Shown: positions 45,264 through 53,105, counted from the stretch's first letter. The stretch: DNA of 64,000 nt from Anaerolineales bacterium UBA3082 (GCA_002366595.1 DFBK01000011.1:41591-105590), one strand, 5' to 3'. A program made the numbers and translations. The notes: generated from the letters alone by a model not told the origin.

Positions 45264-46030
45264 TCCCACACTTTCCATAGCGCCCTGCCCTCGGCCCACA
45301 ATCTCTCAAGCAGGCGCACGTCACGCAATGTGTCCATACACTGCCAGAAATCATCATGGCGATAGGCAACCAACTGCCTATCTAGAGCCAGTTGCTCCAG
45401 TGGGTCCCGCTCGAAAAGGGTCTCATCGCCCTCAATGTAGTCTAACACGCCCGGCTCGAGCACAAAGAAGCCTCCATTGATCCACCCCTCACCGATCTGG
45501 GACTTTTCGGCGAACCTGGCCACCAGATCACCGTCGAAGGTGAGGCCACCAAACCGGCCCGGTGGGCGCACAGCCGTAATGGTCGCCAGCTTCCCGTGCT
45601 TGCGATGAAAAGCAACCAACTTCCGGATGTTGATGCTCGCTATGCCATCACCGTAGGTCATCATGAAGGTTTCATTTCCAATCCAGGAAGCCAGCCGCTT
45701 GATGCGACCTCCGGTTTCTGTGCGAAGTCCGGTGTCAATGAGATGAACCACCCAATCCTCCCGACCAGCGTCGTGAACGTCCACACGGCCATTGCCCAGA
45801 TGAATGCTAAAGCTATTGCGCAGATAATAATAGTTCAAGAAGTAATTCTTAATGACCTCCCCCTTATACCCCAAGGCGACGATAAACTCTTTGTAACCAT
45901 ATGCAGCATAGATATTCATAATGTGCCACAGGATCGGCCGCCCGCCGATCTCCACCATAGGTTTGGGCTTGACCACTGTTTCTTCTTGAAGCCGCGTGCC
46001 AAAGCCGCCAGCAAGGATTATGGTCTTCAT
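45260..46030 (-). CDS. rfbF: Glucose-1-phosphate cytidylyltransferase
   Basis: 256 residues, exact family length. [22 protein letters not shown] is the nucleotidyltransferase signature in its RfbF form; [11 protein letters not shown] contains the metal-binding Asp; [14 protein letters not shown] and [17 protein letters not shown] are characteristic of RfbF. It makes CDP-glucose, entering the 3,6-dideoxyhexose route with rfbG and rfbH directly downstream. Confidence 0.95.
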   Translation of the reverse strand: MKTIILAGGFGTRLQEETVVKPKPMVEIGGRPILWHIMNIYAAYGYKEFIVALGYKGEVIKNYFLNYYYLRNSFSIHLGNGRVDVHDAGREDWVVHLIDTGLRTETGGRIKRLASWIGNETFMMTYGDGIASINIRKLVAFHRKHGKLATITAVRPPGRFGGLTFDGDLVARFAEKSQIGEGWINGGFFVLEPGVLDYIEGDETLFERDPLEQLALDRQLVAYRHDDFWQCMDTLRDVRLLERLWAEGRALWKVWE

Positions 46031-46045
46031 CCGATTTCGCTCTCC

Positions 46046-46276
46046 TCACAGCTTGTATGCGACGCCAGCACCCGCTCGCGCCTGTTCGTGCCATCTGATG
46101 GTCCGCTGTAGCCCCTCCTCAAACTGCATCTTGGCTTTGAATCCAAACAACCGTTCCGCCCTGGTCGTATCCAGGCAACACCGGGGCTGCCCATCCGGCT
46201 TGCAGGAGTCCCAAACAAAGCCTCTCTCTTTTAGTCCCAGAAACTCATCCCTCACTATTCCCGTAGGTTCTCTCAT
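46046..46276 (-). pseudogene. C-terminal remnant of an epimerase (GDP-fucose-synthase-like)
   Basis: A 76-residue frame with [20 protein letters not shown] and [12 protein letters not shown], the normal ending of GDP-fucose-synthase-type epimerases. It parallels the end of the intact epimerase next to it ([30 protein letters not shown]). The rest of that second enzyme is missing. It overlaps the intact gene's 3' end by about 30 bp in another frame, so it likely marks a deletion that fused two epimerase genes. Confidence 0.6.
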
Positions 46277-47231
46277 ACCACTCGATCATTTCCACCAACC
46301 CCTCCTCCACAGAGATCGCAGGTTCCCAGCCGCCGGTTACCGCTCTGAGCTTGGTGGTGTCGGCTGCCCGCCGGGGATAGCCCTCAGGCATCGAGGTGTC
46401 ATAAACCACCCGTGGATTCCGCCCCGTCATCTTCAGGATCATCTGAACCAACTCTTTGATGGTCACCTCCTGGTCGTGGCCGATGTTGACCGGATCTGCG
46501 GCAGGGTACTTCTCCGTGACCAGCTTGAGCCCCATAGCGAAGTCCTTGGCGTGAACGAAGGCCCGGCTCTGATTGCCCGATCCCCAGACGATAACAGGGT
46601 TGTTGCTATCAAGCACCTTCTTAATCAGCGCGGGGATCACATGGGACGTGCCCTCATCGAAGTGATCACGGGGGCCATACGCGTTGAACGGGCGGGCAAT
46701 GGCGATCTCCATGCCATATTCCTGGGCGTAGTACTGGCCTTGCTTCTCGGCCATGCGCTTGGCCCAGCCATAGCCCTCATTGGTGGGCTCCGGCGTGCCT
46801 CGTTTCCCTTCTGATTCGGGGGTGGGGACGACGGCGTCGTGGGGATAGATGCAGGCCGTGCTTACTACCAGGAAACGGGGAACATCGTTCTTTCGAGCCG
46901 CTTCAAGAACATTGGTATTCAGCAAGATATTAGACGTGAACATATCTCCGTGGTGGTGGCAGTTGTAGTGTATCCCTGTGACCTTAGCGGCCAAATTCAT
47001 CACCACATCCATCCCCATGGTAACCTCTTCGCAGATGGCAGGGTCACGCAAGTCCTTCTGAATAAAAGTGATGTCCTTAATCACAGCGCTCAGGTTCTCC
47101 AGCCGTCCCCGCTCCAGGTTATCCACTACGGTGACGTTAGCGCCATCCTCAACCAGGAACTCCACCAGATAAGAGCCCAGGAAGCCAGCTCCTCCTGTGA
47201 CGAGCACTTTCTTATTCTCCCAATATGACAT
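46245..47231 (-). CDS. NAD-dependent epimerase/dehydratase (GDP-L-fucose-synthase-like)
   Basis: 328 residues. [19 protein letters not shown] cofactor loop, VSTACIYP region and [10 protein letters not shown] with YxxxK. The stretch [18 protein letters not shown] and the [14 protein letters not shown] segment resemble GDP-fucose synthase and related epimerases. First biosynthetic gene of the locus after the NusG-like gene and a 347-bp leader. Substrate not determined; GDP-sugar use would suit the heptose genes downstream. Confidence 0.85.
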   Translation of the reverse strand: MSYWENKKVLVTGGAGFLGSYLVEFLVEDGANVTVVDNLERGRLENLSAVIKDITFIQKDLRDPAICEEVTMGMDVVMNLAAKVTGIHYNCHHHGDMFTSNILLNTNVLEAARKNDVPRFLVVSTACIYPHDAVVPTPESEGKRGTPEPTNEGYGWAKRMAEKQGQYYAQEYGMEIAIARPFNAYGPRDHFDEGTSHVIPALIKKVLDSNNPVIVWGSGNQSRAFVHAKDFAMGLKLVTEKYPAADPVNIGHDQEVTIKELVQMILKMTGRNPRVVYDTSMPEGYPRRAADTTKLRAVTGGWEPAISVEEGLVEMIEWYERTYGNSEG

Positions 47232-47578
47232 GACGGTTCACCTCCTTGCGCTCGCCTCCTCTGTCCGCCAACGGGTCAGCGCCGAGGCGTGAGCACGTTG
47301 ATACCCGAGCTATCCCACGCCTTGAAAGCCCATTGTCCTTTAGACCTCCGCAGGTCTCCCTACATGATATTATCCCCGATGACTTGGAAGAACTTGCACA
47401 TGTTGCCATTGGGGAATATCTGGCGATGAACAGGCACGCTCCGCCCTTCAGCCCTTGCATTGCCATTCGTGGTTTCGCTAATCCTCGGATTGCAGGCAGG
47501 CTCCGCCGTTCAACGCTTGCTCTGAGAACCGAAGCGCTGGTGATAAGTGTTCGTTTTTATCCGATTAGCGAAGGAGCC
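47232..47578. other. Leader-like spacer between the NusG paralogue and first biosynthetic gene
   Basis: No convincing gene is present in these 347 bp on either strand; the open frames have no recognisable domain. It contains a perfect 10-base inverted repeat, TTCGCTAATC at 47474-47483 and GATTAGCGAA at 47563-47572, enclosing about 80 nt, and two related 30-base stretches containing GCTCCGCC (about 47437 and 47496). A structured leader RNA acted on by the antiterminator is possible. No ops or JUMPstart sequence was recognised. Confidence 0.4.
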
Positions 47579-48067
47579 TTAGCGCACCTTCTTTAGGCGA
47601 TCGATCTCCACTTCACAGCGGGTCCATCGACCGAGAAAATCAACCAAAATCCTGGCCCGTTGCCCAGAGGACAAACCGCGCTCGAAAACCGCTTCAAAAT
47701 CCCTCAAAGGGCCGCACGTCATCACTACCCGATCCCCAGGCTTGAATCGATATGCTTCGTAGCCCGATTCCTCGATCTCGGCCAATCGCTGCCTTAGGAA
47801 AGAGACTACATTGTCATTAACTATGGCGGGTTGGTCGCCGAAGCTGACGACCCTCCTCAGGCCAGGGGTCCAGCGCAGGGAGAAAAGACCATTGGAAGGG
47901 TCCACGCGGACGAAGAGGTAGCAGGAGAAGAAGGGCATTACTTTGCCTTTGCCGTTCTTCCTCATCTTGACCGTAGGCAGATAGGTCTCGAAATCCTTGC
48001 TTTCCAGGAAGCCACAAACCTGCTGTTCCTTATGCGGCTTGGTGTATAGAGCGTACCAATGTTTCAT
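47579..48067 (-). CDS. NusG-family transcription antiterminator (RfaH/UpxY-like)
   Basis: 162 residues. The N-terminal NGN domain begins WYALYTKPHKEQQVCGFLES, with SCYLFVRV in the middle, and the C-terminal KOW domain has FKPGDRVVMTCGPLRDFEAVF. Housekeeping NusG normally sits by rpl genes; a NusG paralogue at the head of a polysaccharide operon matches RfaH, UpxY and LoaP, which stop premature termination in long operons. The 48-kb same-strand gene run after it gives the need for such a factor. It begins 92 bp after the regulator gene. Confidence 0.92.
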   Translation of the reverse strand: MKHWYALYTKPHKEQQVCGFLESKDFETYLPTVKMRKNGKGKVMPFFSCYLFVRVDPSNGLFSLRWTPGLRRVVSFGDQPAIVNDNVVSFLRQRLAEIEESGYEAYRFKPGDRVVMTCGPLRDFEAVFERGLSSGQRARILVDFLGRWTRCEVEIDRLKKVR

Positions 48068-48159
48068 AGTGGTCTCATAGGATGCAGAGTATTGAACACG
48101 CCCTTTTGGCGCTAATTAATTGTCCTAACCGCGCATCCCCTCGCATGCTCTCCATCCCT

Positions 48160-48882
48160 TCAACTAGACTTGTCCGCTTTTGCCTCAAGGGAAAGAGAAT
48201 ACCCCAGTCCCCGATGGGTGATGATCAGCCGGGGAGAGGATGGATCCTTTTCTAACTTCTCTCGCAGCCGCCGGATGTAGTATCGCAAGGCACGACTGTT
48301 GGCTTTGGAAGGGGTGGGTCCCATTCTCTCCAGCAGTTCCTCGTGGGGGAGGATCTTCCCCCCATTCTGGGCAAGAAGGGAGAGCAAGATAAGTTCCCTG
48401 CTAGTTAACCGTACCGATCTGTTGCCCAGGCTCACCTCACCTCTAGCGAAATGGATAAAGGTATTCCCCGCTATGTAGATCTCTTCCTTTCGCTCTTTCC
48501 ATTCTCTACGGCGGAGCAGGGCTTCCATGCGCGCGACTAGTTCTTCCGGAATCAAAGGTTGGGATAGGCAGTCATCCGCTCCCATCCGCAGGCAGTTTAA
48601 GAGATCCTCCTCATTGGTCCCATCGGTTATGACGATGATGGGAACATCAGATACCTCTCGAATACGGCGACAGGTCTCCCAACCGTTCAGTTGCGTGGAC
48701 AATATTCCGCTTTCAACTAAAACTAGATCTGGCGAATAGCGGAGCAGGTTCTGAACGGTCTCGTTTGAAGAGGACGCCTTCTTAAGGCCGTAACCACTCT
48801 CTTCTAGTGCAAGCCCGATCTGCTCTGATAGCGCCGGATCCGCTCCGACGGTCAATATCTTCTTATCCCTTGATGAGGTCAT
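48160..48882 (-). CDS. OmpR-family regulator with non-canonical receiver domain
   Basis: 240 residues. The receiver domain occupies about 7-122 and the winged-helix DNA-binding domain about 140-235 (LTSRELILLSLLAQNGGKILPHEELLERM, ALRYYIRRLREKLEKDP). The phospho-acceptor is Glu57 (DLVLVESG) rather than Asp; the acidic pair is Gly13-Ala14 with only Asp15 left, and the conserved Lys is Gln108. Such a receiver should not be phosphorylated and may be locked active. No sensor kinase is nearby. It is probably the locus regulator, divergent from the plus-strand genes. Confidence 0.9.
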   Translation of the reverse strand: MTSSRDKKILTVGADPALSEQIGLALEESGYGLKKASSSNETVQNLLRYSPDLVLVESGILSTQLNGWETCRRIREVSDVPIIVITDGTNEEDLLNCLRMGADDCLSQPLIPEELVARMEALLRRREWKERKEEIYIAGNTFIHFARGEVSLGNRSVRLTSRELILLSLLAQNGGKILPHEELLERMGPTPSKANSRALRYYIRRLREKLEKDPSSPRLIITHRGLGYSLSLEAKADKSS

Positions 48883-48909
48883 TTAGATTCTGCCCGAGAA
48901 GTTTCTTCA

Positions 48910-48926
48910 CTAAATATCCCATTTAG
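48910..48926. promoter_or_regulatory. Operator-like palindrome upstream of the OmpR-type gene
   Basis: CTAAATATCCCATTTAG: six-base arms CTAAAT and ATTTAG around a five-base centre. It lies 28 bp before the regulator start codon and shares TATCCC-ATT with the second palindrome 98 bp away. It could be an autoregulatory site. Binding protein unknown. Confidence 0.35.
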
Positions 48927-49007
48927 GTGTTCAACTGGGGTAAAAATGGGGTTAATAATCGGTAAAAAATATGAATTCTCAAAAAACGACATTTTCAGTC
49001 ATTCATC

Positions 49008-49024
49008 TATCCCCATTGGGGATA
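49008..49024. promoter_or_regulatory. Operator-like perfect palindrome
   Basis: TATCCCCATTGGGGATA: eight-base arms with a one-base centre. A palindrome of this quality in the middle of a divergent AT-rich region is typical of a dimeric regulator site. It shares TATCCC(C)ATT with 48915-48923. Confidence 0.42.
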
Positions 49025-49248
49025 GACTAGACTTTGCTGGCGCTTTCGCATGGTGTCAGGGCAGGCGAGTTTTGCTCCCTTTTTACATCGGGCTAACGGA
49101 GGCCCAACATGGAGGTTTTATGATTTGGTTCGAATTGAGGAAAGAAGATGAGAGGTAGGGTGTAGAGGGCGTTCGGCTGGAGTTGGCCCAGCGGAGTGCC
49201 CCACGCCTACCTTGCTGATGGGGGCCACTTAAATCCAAGAGCCCTGCC

Positions 49249-49277
49249 TTGTCATAAGGAGGGCAGCGTGCGATAAT
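49249..49277 (+). promoter_or_regulatory. Predicted sigma70-type promoter
   Basis: TTGTCA at 49249-49254 and GATAAT at 49272-49277 are separated by exactly 17 bp. Each box matches the consensus at five of six bases. It faces the decayed receiver remnant and the HD hydrolase gene at 49521. Confidence 0.45.
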
Positions 49278-49312
49278 AAAAAGTAGAGAGTGATCAAGAA
49301 GAGCAGGCCCCG

Positions 49313-49418
49313 ATGGAGGCTATCCTCGTTGTGAATGACGAAAGGAGATCATAGAACTTGTGCGGCTCTATCTCTCCCGAGAGGGGTACAGGGTCGTGGC
49401 CGAGCATCGGGGGACTAA
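49313..49418 (+). pseudogene. Decayed response-regulator receiver domain
   Basis: ATG 49313 reads MEAILVVNDERR and then stops; from 49345 the next frame reads EIIELVRLYLSREGYRVV. Joined, they match the start of a CheY-like domain (ILVVDDE...IRELVRLYLEREGYRVV). Nothing after residue about 35 is recognisable. The second frame stays open until it overlaps the GTG of the HD gene by 4 bp. It is a frameshifted and truncated remnant. Confidence 0.55.
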
Positions 49419-49520
49419 GTTAATACGAAGCCAACAATCTTGGCTCCCTGGTTGCCAAGTTGGCCTTTGGGGACTGCTCCAAAGCGTTGAGGAGAAATTT
49501 GTTGGGTGGAGAGAGTGTAG

Positions 49521-50180
49521 GTGAGCGAGAGCGGAAAACGAACCTCCTGGCAAGAGAGGGTTATCTCCATAGCCAAGGAGCGGGCCAGGGAGGAGTCGCT
49601 GGAGTTGTGGGGTCGGTCTTCAGATGAGGAGCCGCCCTTCAACTACCGCCTAGAACATCTAAGGGCGGTGGTGCGCATAGCGGAGGGGTTGGCTTTGAAG
49701 TTGGGAGCCGACCTAGAGATAGTGCGAGCCGCGGCTTGGCTCCACGACTTGGCCAAGGAGGGGATCACTGAGTTGGTTGAGGACGGACACGGCGTGAAAG
49801 GGGCGGAAGAGGCCAGGAGGATATTGGAGAGGACCGATTTTGCAAAGGAGAAGATCGATGCCGTCTGCCAGGCTATCGCCGAGCATGTGGGGCTCTATAG
49901 AGATCATCCTGTCGAACCGTTGGAGGCAGCGATCCTTTGGGACGCCGATAAGTTAGCCAAATTGGGCGCCATCTCCTTGGTTCACTTCCTTTGCCTGAGC
50001 CCCTCTCTTAGCCGGGTGACTGCTGAGTCTCTCTTGGGGGAAGGTCGCCGATGGCTGGGGCTCCAGGCCAAGATGGTGGAGAGCATGAATACGCCTCTAG
50101 GGAAAGAGATGGGACGGGAGAGGCATGAAGTGGTGAGACGTTTCTACGAGCAACTGGAGAGGGAACTTAAAGGAGGGTGA
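49521..50180 (+). CDS. HD-domain phosphohydrolase
   Basis: 219 residues from GTG 49521. Metal-binding His in FNYRLEHLRAVV, the HD pair in AAWLHDLAKEG (near residues 75-80), another His in GHGVKGAEEA and in AIAEHVG, and Asp in LWDADKLAKLG: the full set of the YedJ/HDIG-type hydrolases. Such enzymes dephosphorylate nucleotides or related compounds. It is followed 3 bp later by a metallo-beta-lactamase-fold hydrolase, suggesting shared regulation. Confidence 0.88.
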   Translation: MSESGKRTSWQERVISIAKERAREESLELWGRSSDEEPPFNYRLEHLRAVVRIAEGLALKLGADLEIVRAAAWLHDLAKEGITELVEDGHGVKGAEEARRILERTDFAKEKIDAVCQAIAEHVGLYRDHPVEPLEAAILWDADKLAKLGAISLVHFLCLSPSLSRVTAESLLGEGRRWLGLQAKMVESMNTPLGKEMGRERHEVVRRFYEQLERELKGG

Positions 50181-50183
50181 CCG

Positions 50184-50945
50184 ATGAGGCAGAGGATGGT
50201 GGTTCTGGGTTCAGCCTGGGCACTGAGCAGCGCCACCCGGGATAACACTTTTCTCTTCTTCGACACCCCAGGGGGAGGGCTGCTCATAGATTGTGCGGGC
50301 AGCCCCTTCCACAAGTTGCTCAAGGTGGGCGGAGACCCGGGAAAGTTACGAGGGGTGATCCTGACCCACGCCCACCCAGACCATATCTACGGCTTACCGT
50401 CCCTCATCCACGAACTCTGGCTCTGGGGCCGCGAGGAACCCTTCTATATCTATGCTAATGTCCGCAGCCAGAGGGCCGCTCGAACCCTCATCGGCCTCTT
50501 CAATCTCTGGGATAAGCCCATGCCTTTGGAGTTGGTTCCCATCCCTCAAGAAGAGGAGTTCCTTCTGGTGGAGAACGATGAGTACGCTATCCACACCACC
50601 CCGGTGCGCCATTTGGGTCCCACGAATGCGGTGAGGGTCACCCCCAAGATCGGTAAAAGGGTGGTCACCTATTCCAGCGACACGCGCCCTTGTGAGGAAC
50701 TCGTTGCCTTAGCCAAGGGCTCAGACCTCCTCTTCTTGGAGTGTGCCGCCGAGGAGCCCCATAAGGCCCACCTCACCCCGGAGCAGGCAGGGGAGATAGC
50801 CCAGGAGGCAGAGGCGAAAGAATTGATCCTGGCTCATTATCTGGAGAGCATGGCCCAGGACCCGGAGGGGACTATCGCTAGGGTGAAGGAGTTCTACGAG
50901 GGGCCGGTGCGTTTGGCGCAAGATTTCGAGGCTTATGGGCTTTGA
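50184..50945 (+). CDS. Metallo-beta-lactamase-fold hydrolase (RNase Z-like)
   Basis: 253 residues with AAAGGAGGGTGA just before ATG 50184. The metal motif is THAHPDHIYGLP (HxHxDH), followed by TTPVRHLGPT, SSDTRPCEE (metal-bridging Asp) and ILAHY (final His). This is the set of ribonuclease Z/phosphodiesterase-like members. There is no exosite arm typical of true RNase Z, so a small-molecule phosphodiesterase is equally possible. Confidence 0.88.
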   Translation: MRQRMVVLGSAWALSSATRDNTFLFFDTPGGGLLIDCAGSPFHKLLKVGGDPGKLRGVILTHAHPDHIYGLPSLIHELWLWGREEPFYIYANVRSQRAARTLIGLFNLWDKPMPLELVPIPQEEEFLLVENDEYAIHTTPVRHLGPTNAVRVTPKIGKRVVTYSSDTRPCEELVALAKGSDLLFLECAAEEPHKAHLTPEQAGEIAQEAEAKELILAHYLESMAQDPEGTIARVKEFYEGPVRLAQDFEAYGL

Positions 50946-51326
50946 ATCTCTCCGGCTAGTTGCATTAAGAATGCGACAACCTGTGAGTGGAGTTGAATGT
51001 GCCAACAGACGTGCACAAGAAGAGTAGGGGAGCCCCTCACCTACAACCTATCTTTGAGTGCCGGCAGGAGTTACCTCCCCTGGCCTGATGATGCTCCTGG
51101 CCTAACGATGCCAGGACAGGCTGACAGCCAAGGGTTGGAGCCGTCACCCGCTGGCAGATGAAAACATCTTTGCCTCTCGATGCCAGTAGGGCAGGTATGG
51201 AAACCTGCCCTGCTTTGATTCGCACACGACGCCGAGACTTGTTCACCCCCTGTCCTTGTCAGGGGGTGAACTTATTATTATAATGGAGGCCATGGCATCA
51301 CAGCGCGGCTAGCCAGAGAGGAAAAA
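50946..51326. other. Hairpin-rich intergenic region
   Basis: No gene is supported. It holds a hairpin at 51188-51211 (nine-base arms AGGGCAGGT and ACCTGCCCT, six-base loop), smaller inverted repeats around 51095-51115, and the promoter-palindrome at 51241-51284. A minus-strand frame at 51037-51246 has repeated low-complexity content and no known domain. The upstream hairpins could end transcription of the MBL gene. Confidence 0.45.
51241..51284 (+). promoter_or_regulatory. Promoter with a large operator-like inverted repeat over the -35 box
   Basis: TTGTCA (51256-51261), 17 bp, TATAAT (51279-51284): -35 matches five of six and -10 all six. A perfect 12-base inverted repeat, GTTCACCCCCTG (51241-51252) and CAGGGGGTGAAC (51260-51271), straddles the -35 box with a seven-base loop. 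A repressor bound here would block RNA polymerase. The repeat could alternatively be a terminator hairpin, but the following sequence is TTATTATTATAA rather than a U-tract. It drives the PilZ gene 42 bp downstream. Confidence 0.6.
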
Positions 51327-51668
51327 ATGGGTCAAAAGGAACGAAGGAAAAGCCCCAGGGTAGGAGCCCACCGCTTGGTCTCCTTCCGCCGCTCAGAGGA
51401 TAGAGGCACCACCGGTTACGAGGGGTTCGTCCGCACCCTGAACCTGGGAGTGGGCGGCCTTCTCTTGGAGACAGATTATGTCTTTGAACCAGGCGAGCCA
51501 TTGAGGTTGGAGATCTTGAGCGGCGATAGCGTCCTCAGGGCCAAAGGAGAGGTGGTTTACCGGGAAGGGAGGGGGAAGAAGTTCAAGGTAGGGGTGAGGT
51601 TCACAGAGGTATCACAGGAGGCCCTGGGGGGCTTGGAGGAAGAGGTGGCATTCAGCCCGCCAGACTAA
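51327..51668 (+). CDS. PilZ domain protein
   Basis: 113 residues, a single PilZ domain. RRKSPRV near residue 6-12 supplies the RxxxR motif and LNLGVGG (near 37-43) is the place of (D/N)xSxxG, here NxGxxG with Gly instead of Ser. PilZ domains bind cyclic di-GMP. The Ser replacement may weaken binding. It is the first gene after the promoter-operator at 51241 and is followed 19 bp later by a cupin gene. AGAGG precedes its ATG. Confidence 0.82.
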   Translation: MGQKERRKSPRVGAHRLVSFRRSEDRGTTGYEGFVRTLNLGVGGLLLETDYVFEPGEPLRLEILSGDSVLRAKGEVVYREGRGKKFKVGVRFTEVSQEALGGLEEEVAFSPPD

Positions 51669-51687
51669 AGAAGGAAAGGGGTTATCA

Positions 51688-52056
51688 GTGGGCGTAGTTC
51701 ACAGGTTCATCGGTCGAGAGGGGGCCTTCGAGTGGGAGGGGAAAACCCCGGAGGAGTATATCGCCGAGACAGCCAAAGGCGCTTCCATCAACTGGCTCAT
51801 CGGTCCCCGAGAGGGGGCTCCCCACTTCGCTATCAGATATATCGAGGTGGAGCCGAGAGGCCATACTTCCTTAGATAACCACGAACACGAGCATGGGGTG
51901 ATGATCATCAGGGGAAAAGGTGAAGTGCTTATGGGCCAGGAGGAGGTGGAGGTGGGGTTCGGTGATATATTGTTCGTGCCCGGCCAGGAGAGACATCAGT
52001 TCAGAAACGCGGGGGATGAGCCTTTCGGCTTTCTATGCGTGATTCCGAGGATCTAG
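51688..52056 (+). CDS. Small cupin-domain protein
   Basis: 122 residues from GTG 51688. The metal motif is DNHEHEHGVMIIRGKGEV, with three His and a Glu, and the second motif is FVPGQERHQFRN. Single-domain cupins may be isomerases, dioxygenases or sensors; function cannot be assigned. It overlaps nothing, but the following ADH starts within 20 bp, so they are operonic. Confidence 0.82.
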   Translation: MGVVHRFIGREGAFEWEGKTPEEYIAETAKGASINWLIGPREGAPHFAIRYIEVEPRGHTSLDNHEHEHGVMIIRGKGEVLMGQEEVEVGFGDILFVPGQERHQFRNAGDEPFGFLCVIPRI

Positions 52057-52073
52057 GCGTGGTTAGCGGGAAG

Positions 52074-53096
52074 ATGAAGGCGGCGGTCTATCACGGGCCA
52101 GGCAAGGTAACAATTGAAGAGGTAGATGTCCCCCAGATAGGCGAGGGGGAGATATTGGTTCGCGTTAGGGCGGCTCTGGTCTGCGGAACGGACTTGAAGA
52201 CCTATCTGCGAGGCCACCGCTTGGTGAAGCCACCCAGCCCCTTCGGCCATGAGTTCGCGGGGGAGGTAGCGGCAACTGGAAGGGGAGTTACTCGCTTCTC
52301 TGAGGGGATGCCGGTGGTGGCCGTCAATTCCGCTCCCTGTAACGTTTGTTTCTTCTGCCAGCGAGGCCAGCATAACCTCTGCGAGGATATCCGCTTCAAT
52401 TGGGGAGCCTTTGCTGAGTACATAAGGGTTCCAGCCCGGGTAGTTGAACAGAATGTTCACCCTATCCCCGAGGGCTTGAGTTACGAAGAGGCGGCGCTAG
52501 TGGAGCCCCTGGCCTGTGTGGTGCGGGGAAACGAGGCGGCGGGGATCGAGTTGGGGGATAGCGTGGTTATAGCCGGGGGGACGGGGCCCATCGGCCTTAT
52601 GCACCTGCAACTAGCCTTTCATCGGGGAGCCAAAGAGGTGATAGCCATAGGGTTGAAAGATGAAAGGTGGGCTGTAGCCGATGAGTTGGGGGTTAGCCAT
52701 CTCATAGATGCAGGGAGTGAAGACCCTGTGGAGCGGGTTTGGGAGTTGACAGAGGGACGAGGGGCTGATGTGGTCATCGAATCTGCGGGGTTGCCCCAGG
52801 TGTGGGAGATGGCCCTGAAACTGGTGCGCAAGGGTGGCACTGTGGTTTTCTTCGGTGGATGCCCCTCGGGGTCGAAGATCAGTTTAGATACCCATAGAGT
52901 CCACTACGACGAGTTGACTATTAAAGGCTCTTTTCACCATACCCCCCGCTCGGTGAAGAAGGCCCTTGACCTTCTGGCTTTCGGCGTGGTGAAGGCCAAA
53001 CCTCTCATCACTCATGAGTTGCCCTTGGAGAGATTAGAGGAGGCGCTGCTCATGATGAAGGAGGGGAAAGCAGTCAAGGTAGCCATTCTGCCCTAG
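52074..53096 (+). CDS. Zn-dependent medium-chain dehydrogenase (sorbitol/threonine type)
   Basis: 340 residues from ATG 52074; GTG 52059 has a better GAGG spacing and is the alternative. CGTDLKTY and GHEFAGEV give the catalytic zinc ligands, CNVCFFCQRGQHNLC the structural zinc with all four Cys, and VIAGGTGPIGLMHL the NAD-binding loop. Probably oxidises a sugar alcohol or threonine-like substrate. It is directly followed by a second member of the same family. Confidence 0.88.
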   Translation: MKAAVYHGPGKVTIEEVDVPQIGEGEILVRVRAALVCGTDLKTYLRGHRLVKPPSPFGHEFAGEVAATGRGVTRFSEGMPVVAVNSAPCNVCFFCQRGQHNLCEDIRFNWGAFAEYIRVPARVVEQNVHPIPEGLSYEEAALVEPLACVVRGNEAAGIELGDSVVIAGGTGPIGLMHLQLAFHRGAKEVIAIGLKDERWAVADELGVSHLIDAGSEDPVERVWELTEGRGADVVIESAGLPQVWEMALKLVRKGGTVVFFGGCPSGSKISLDTHRVHYDELTIKGSFHHTPRSVKKALDLLAFGVVKAKPLITHELPLERLEEALLMMKEGKAVKVAILP

Positions 53097-53105
53097 GTGA
53101 CACAG

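Larger units (their letters stand above)
48883..49248. other. Divergent regulatory region
   Basis: About 366 bp with no gene I can support. It is more AT-rich than its surroundings near 48900-49010 and holds two palindromes described separately. A 70-codon frame at 48946-49158 on the plus strand crosses one palindrome and has no recognisable domain, so it is not called. Confidence 0.5.

Noticed and set aside
45996..46814. 272-codon plus-strand frame
   Set aside because: Antisense to the epimerase and its remnant, both of which have clear families.
47246..47596. Frames on both strands in the leader region
   Set aside because: No domain, and the plus-strand frame runs into the NusG-like gene antisense.
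48946..49158. 70-codon plus-strand frame in the divergent region
   Set aside because: It crosses the perfect palindrome at 49008 and has no known motif; a regulatory region is the simpler reading.
51037..51246. 69-codon minus-strand frame
   Set aside because: Lies in a hairpin-rich intergenic region; composition reflects the repeats.
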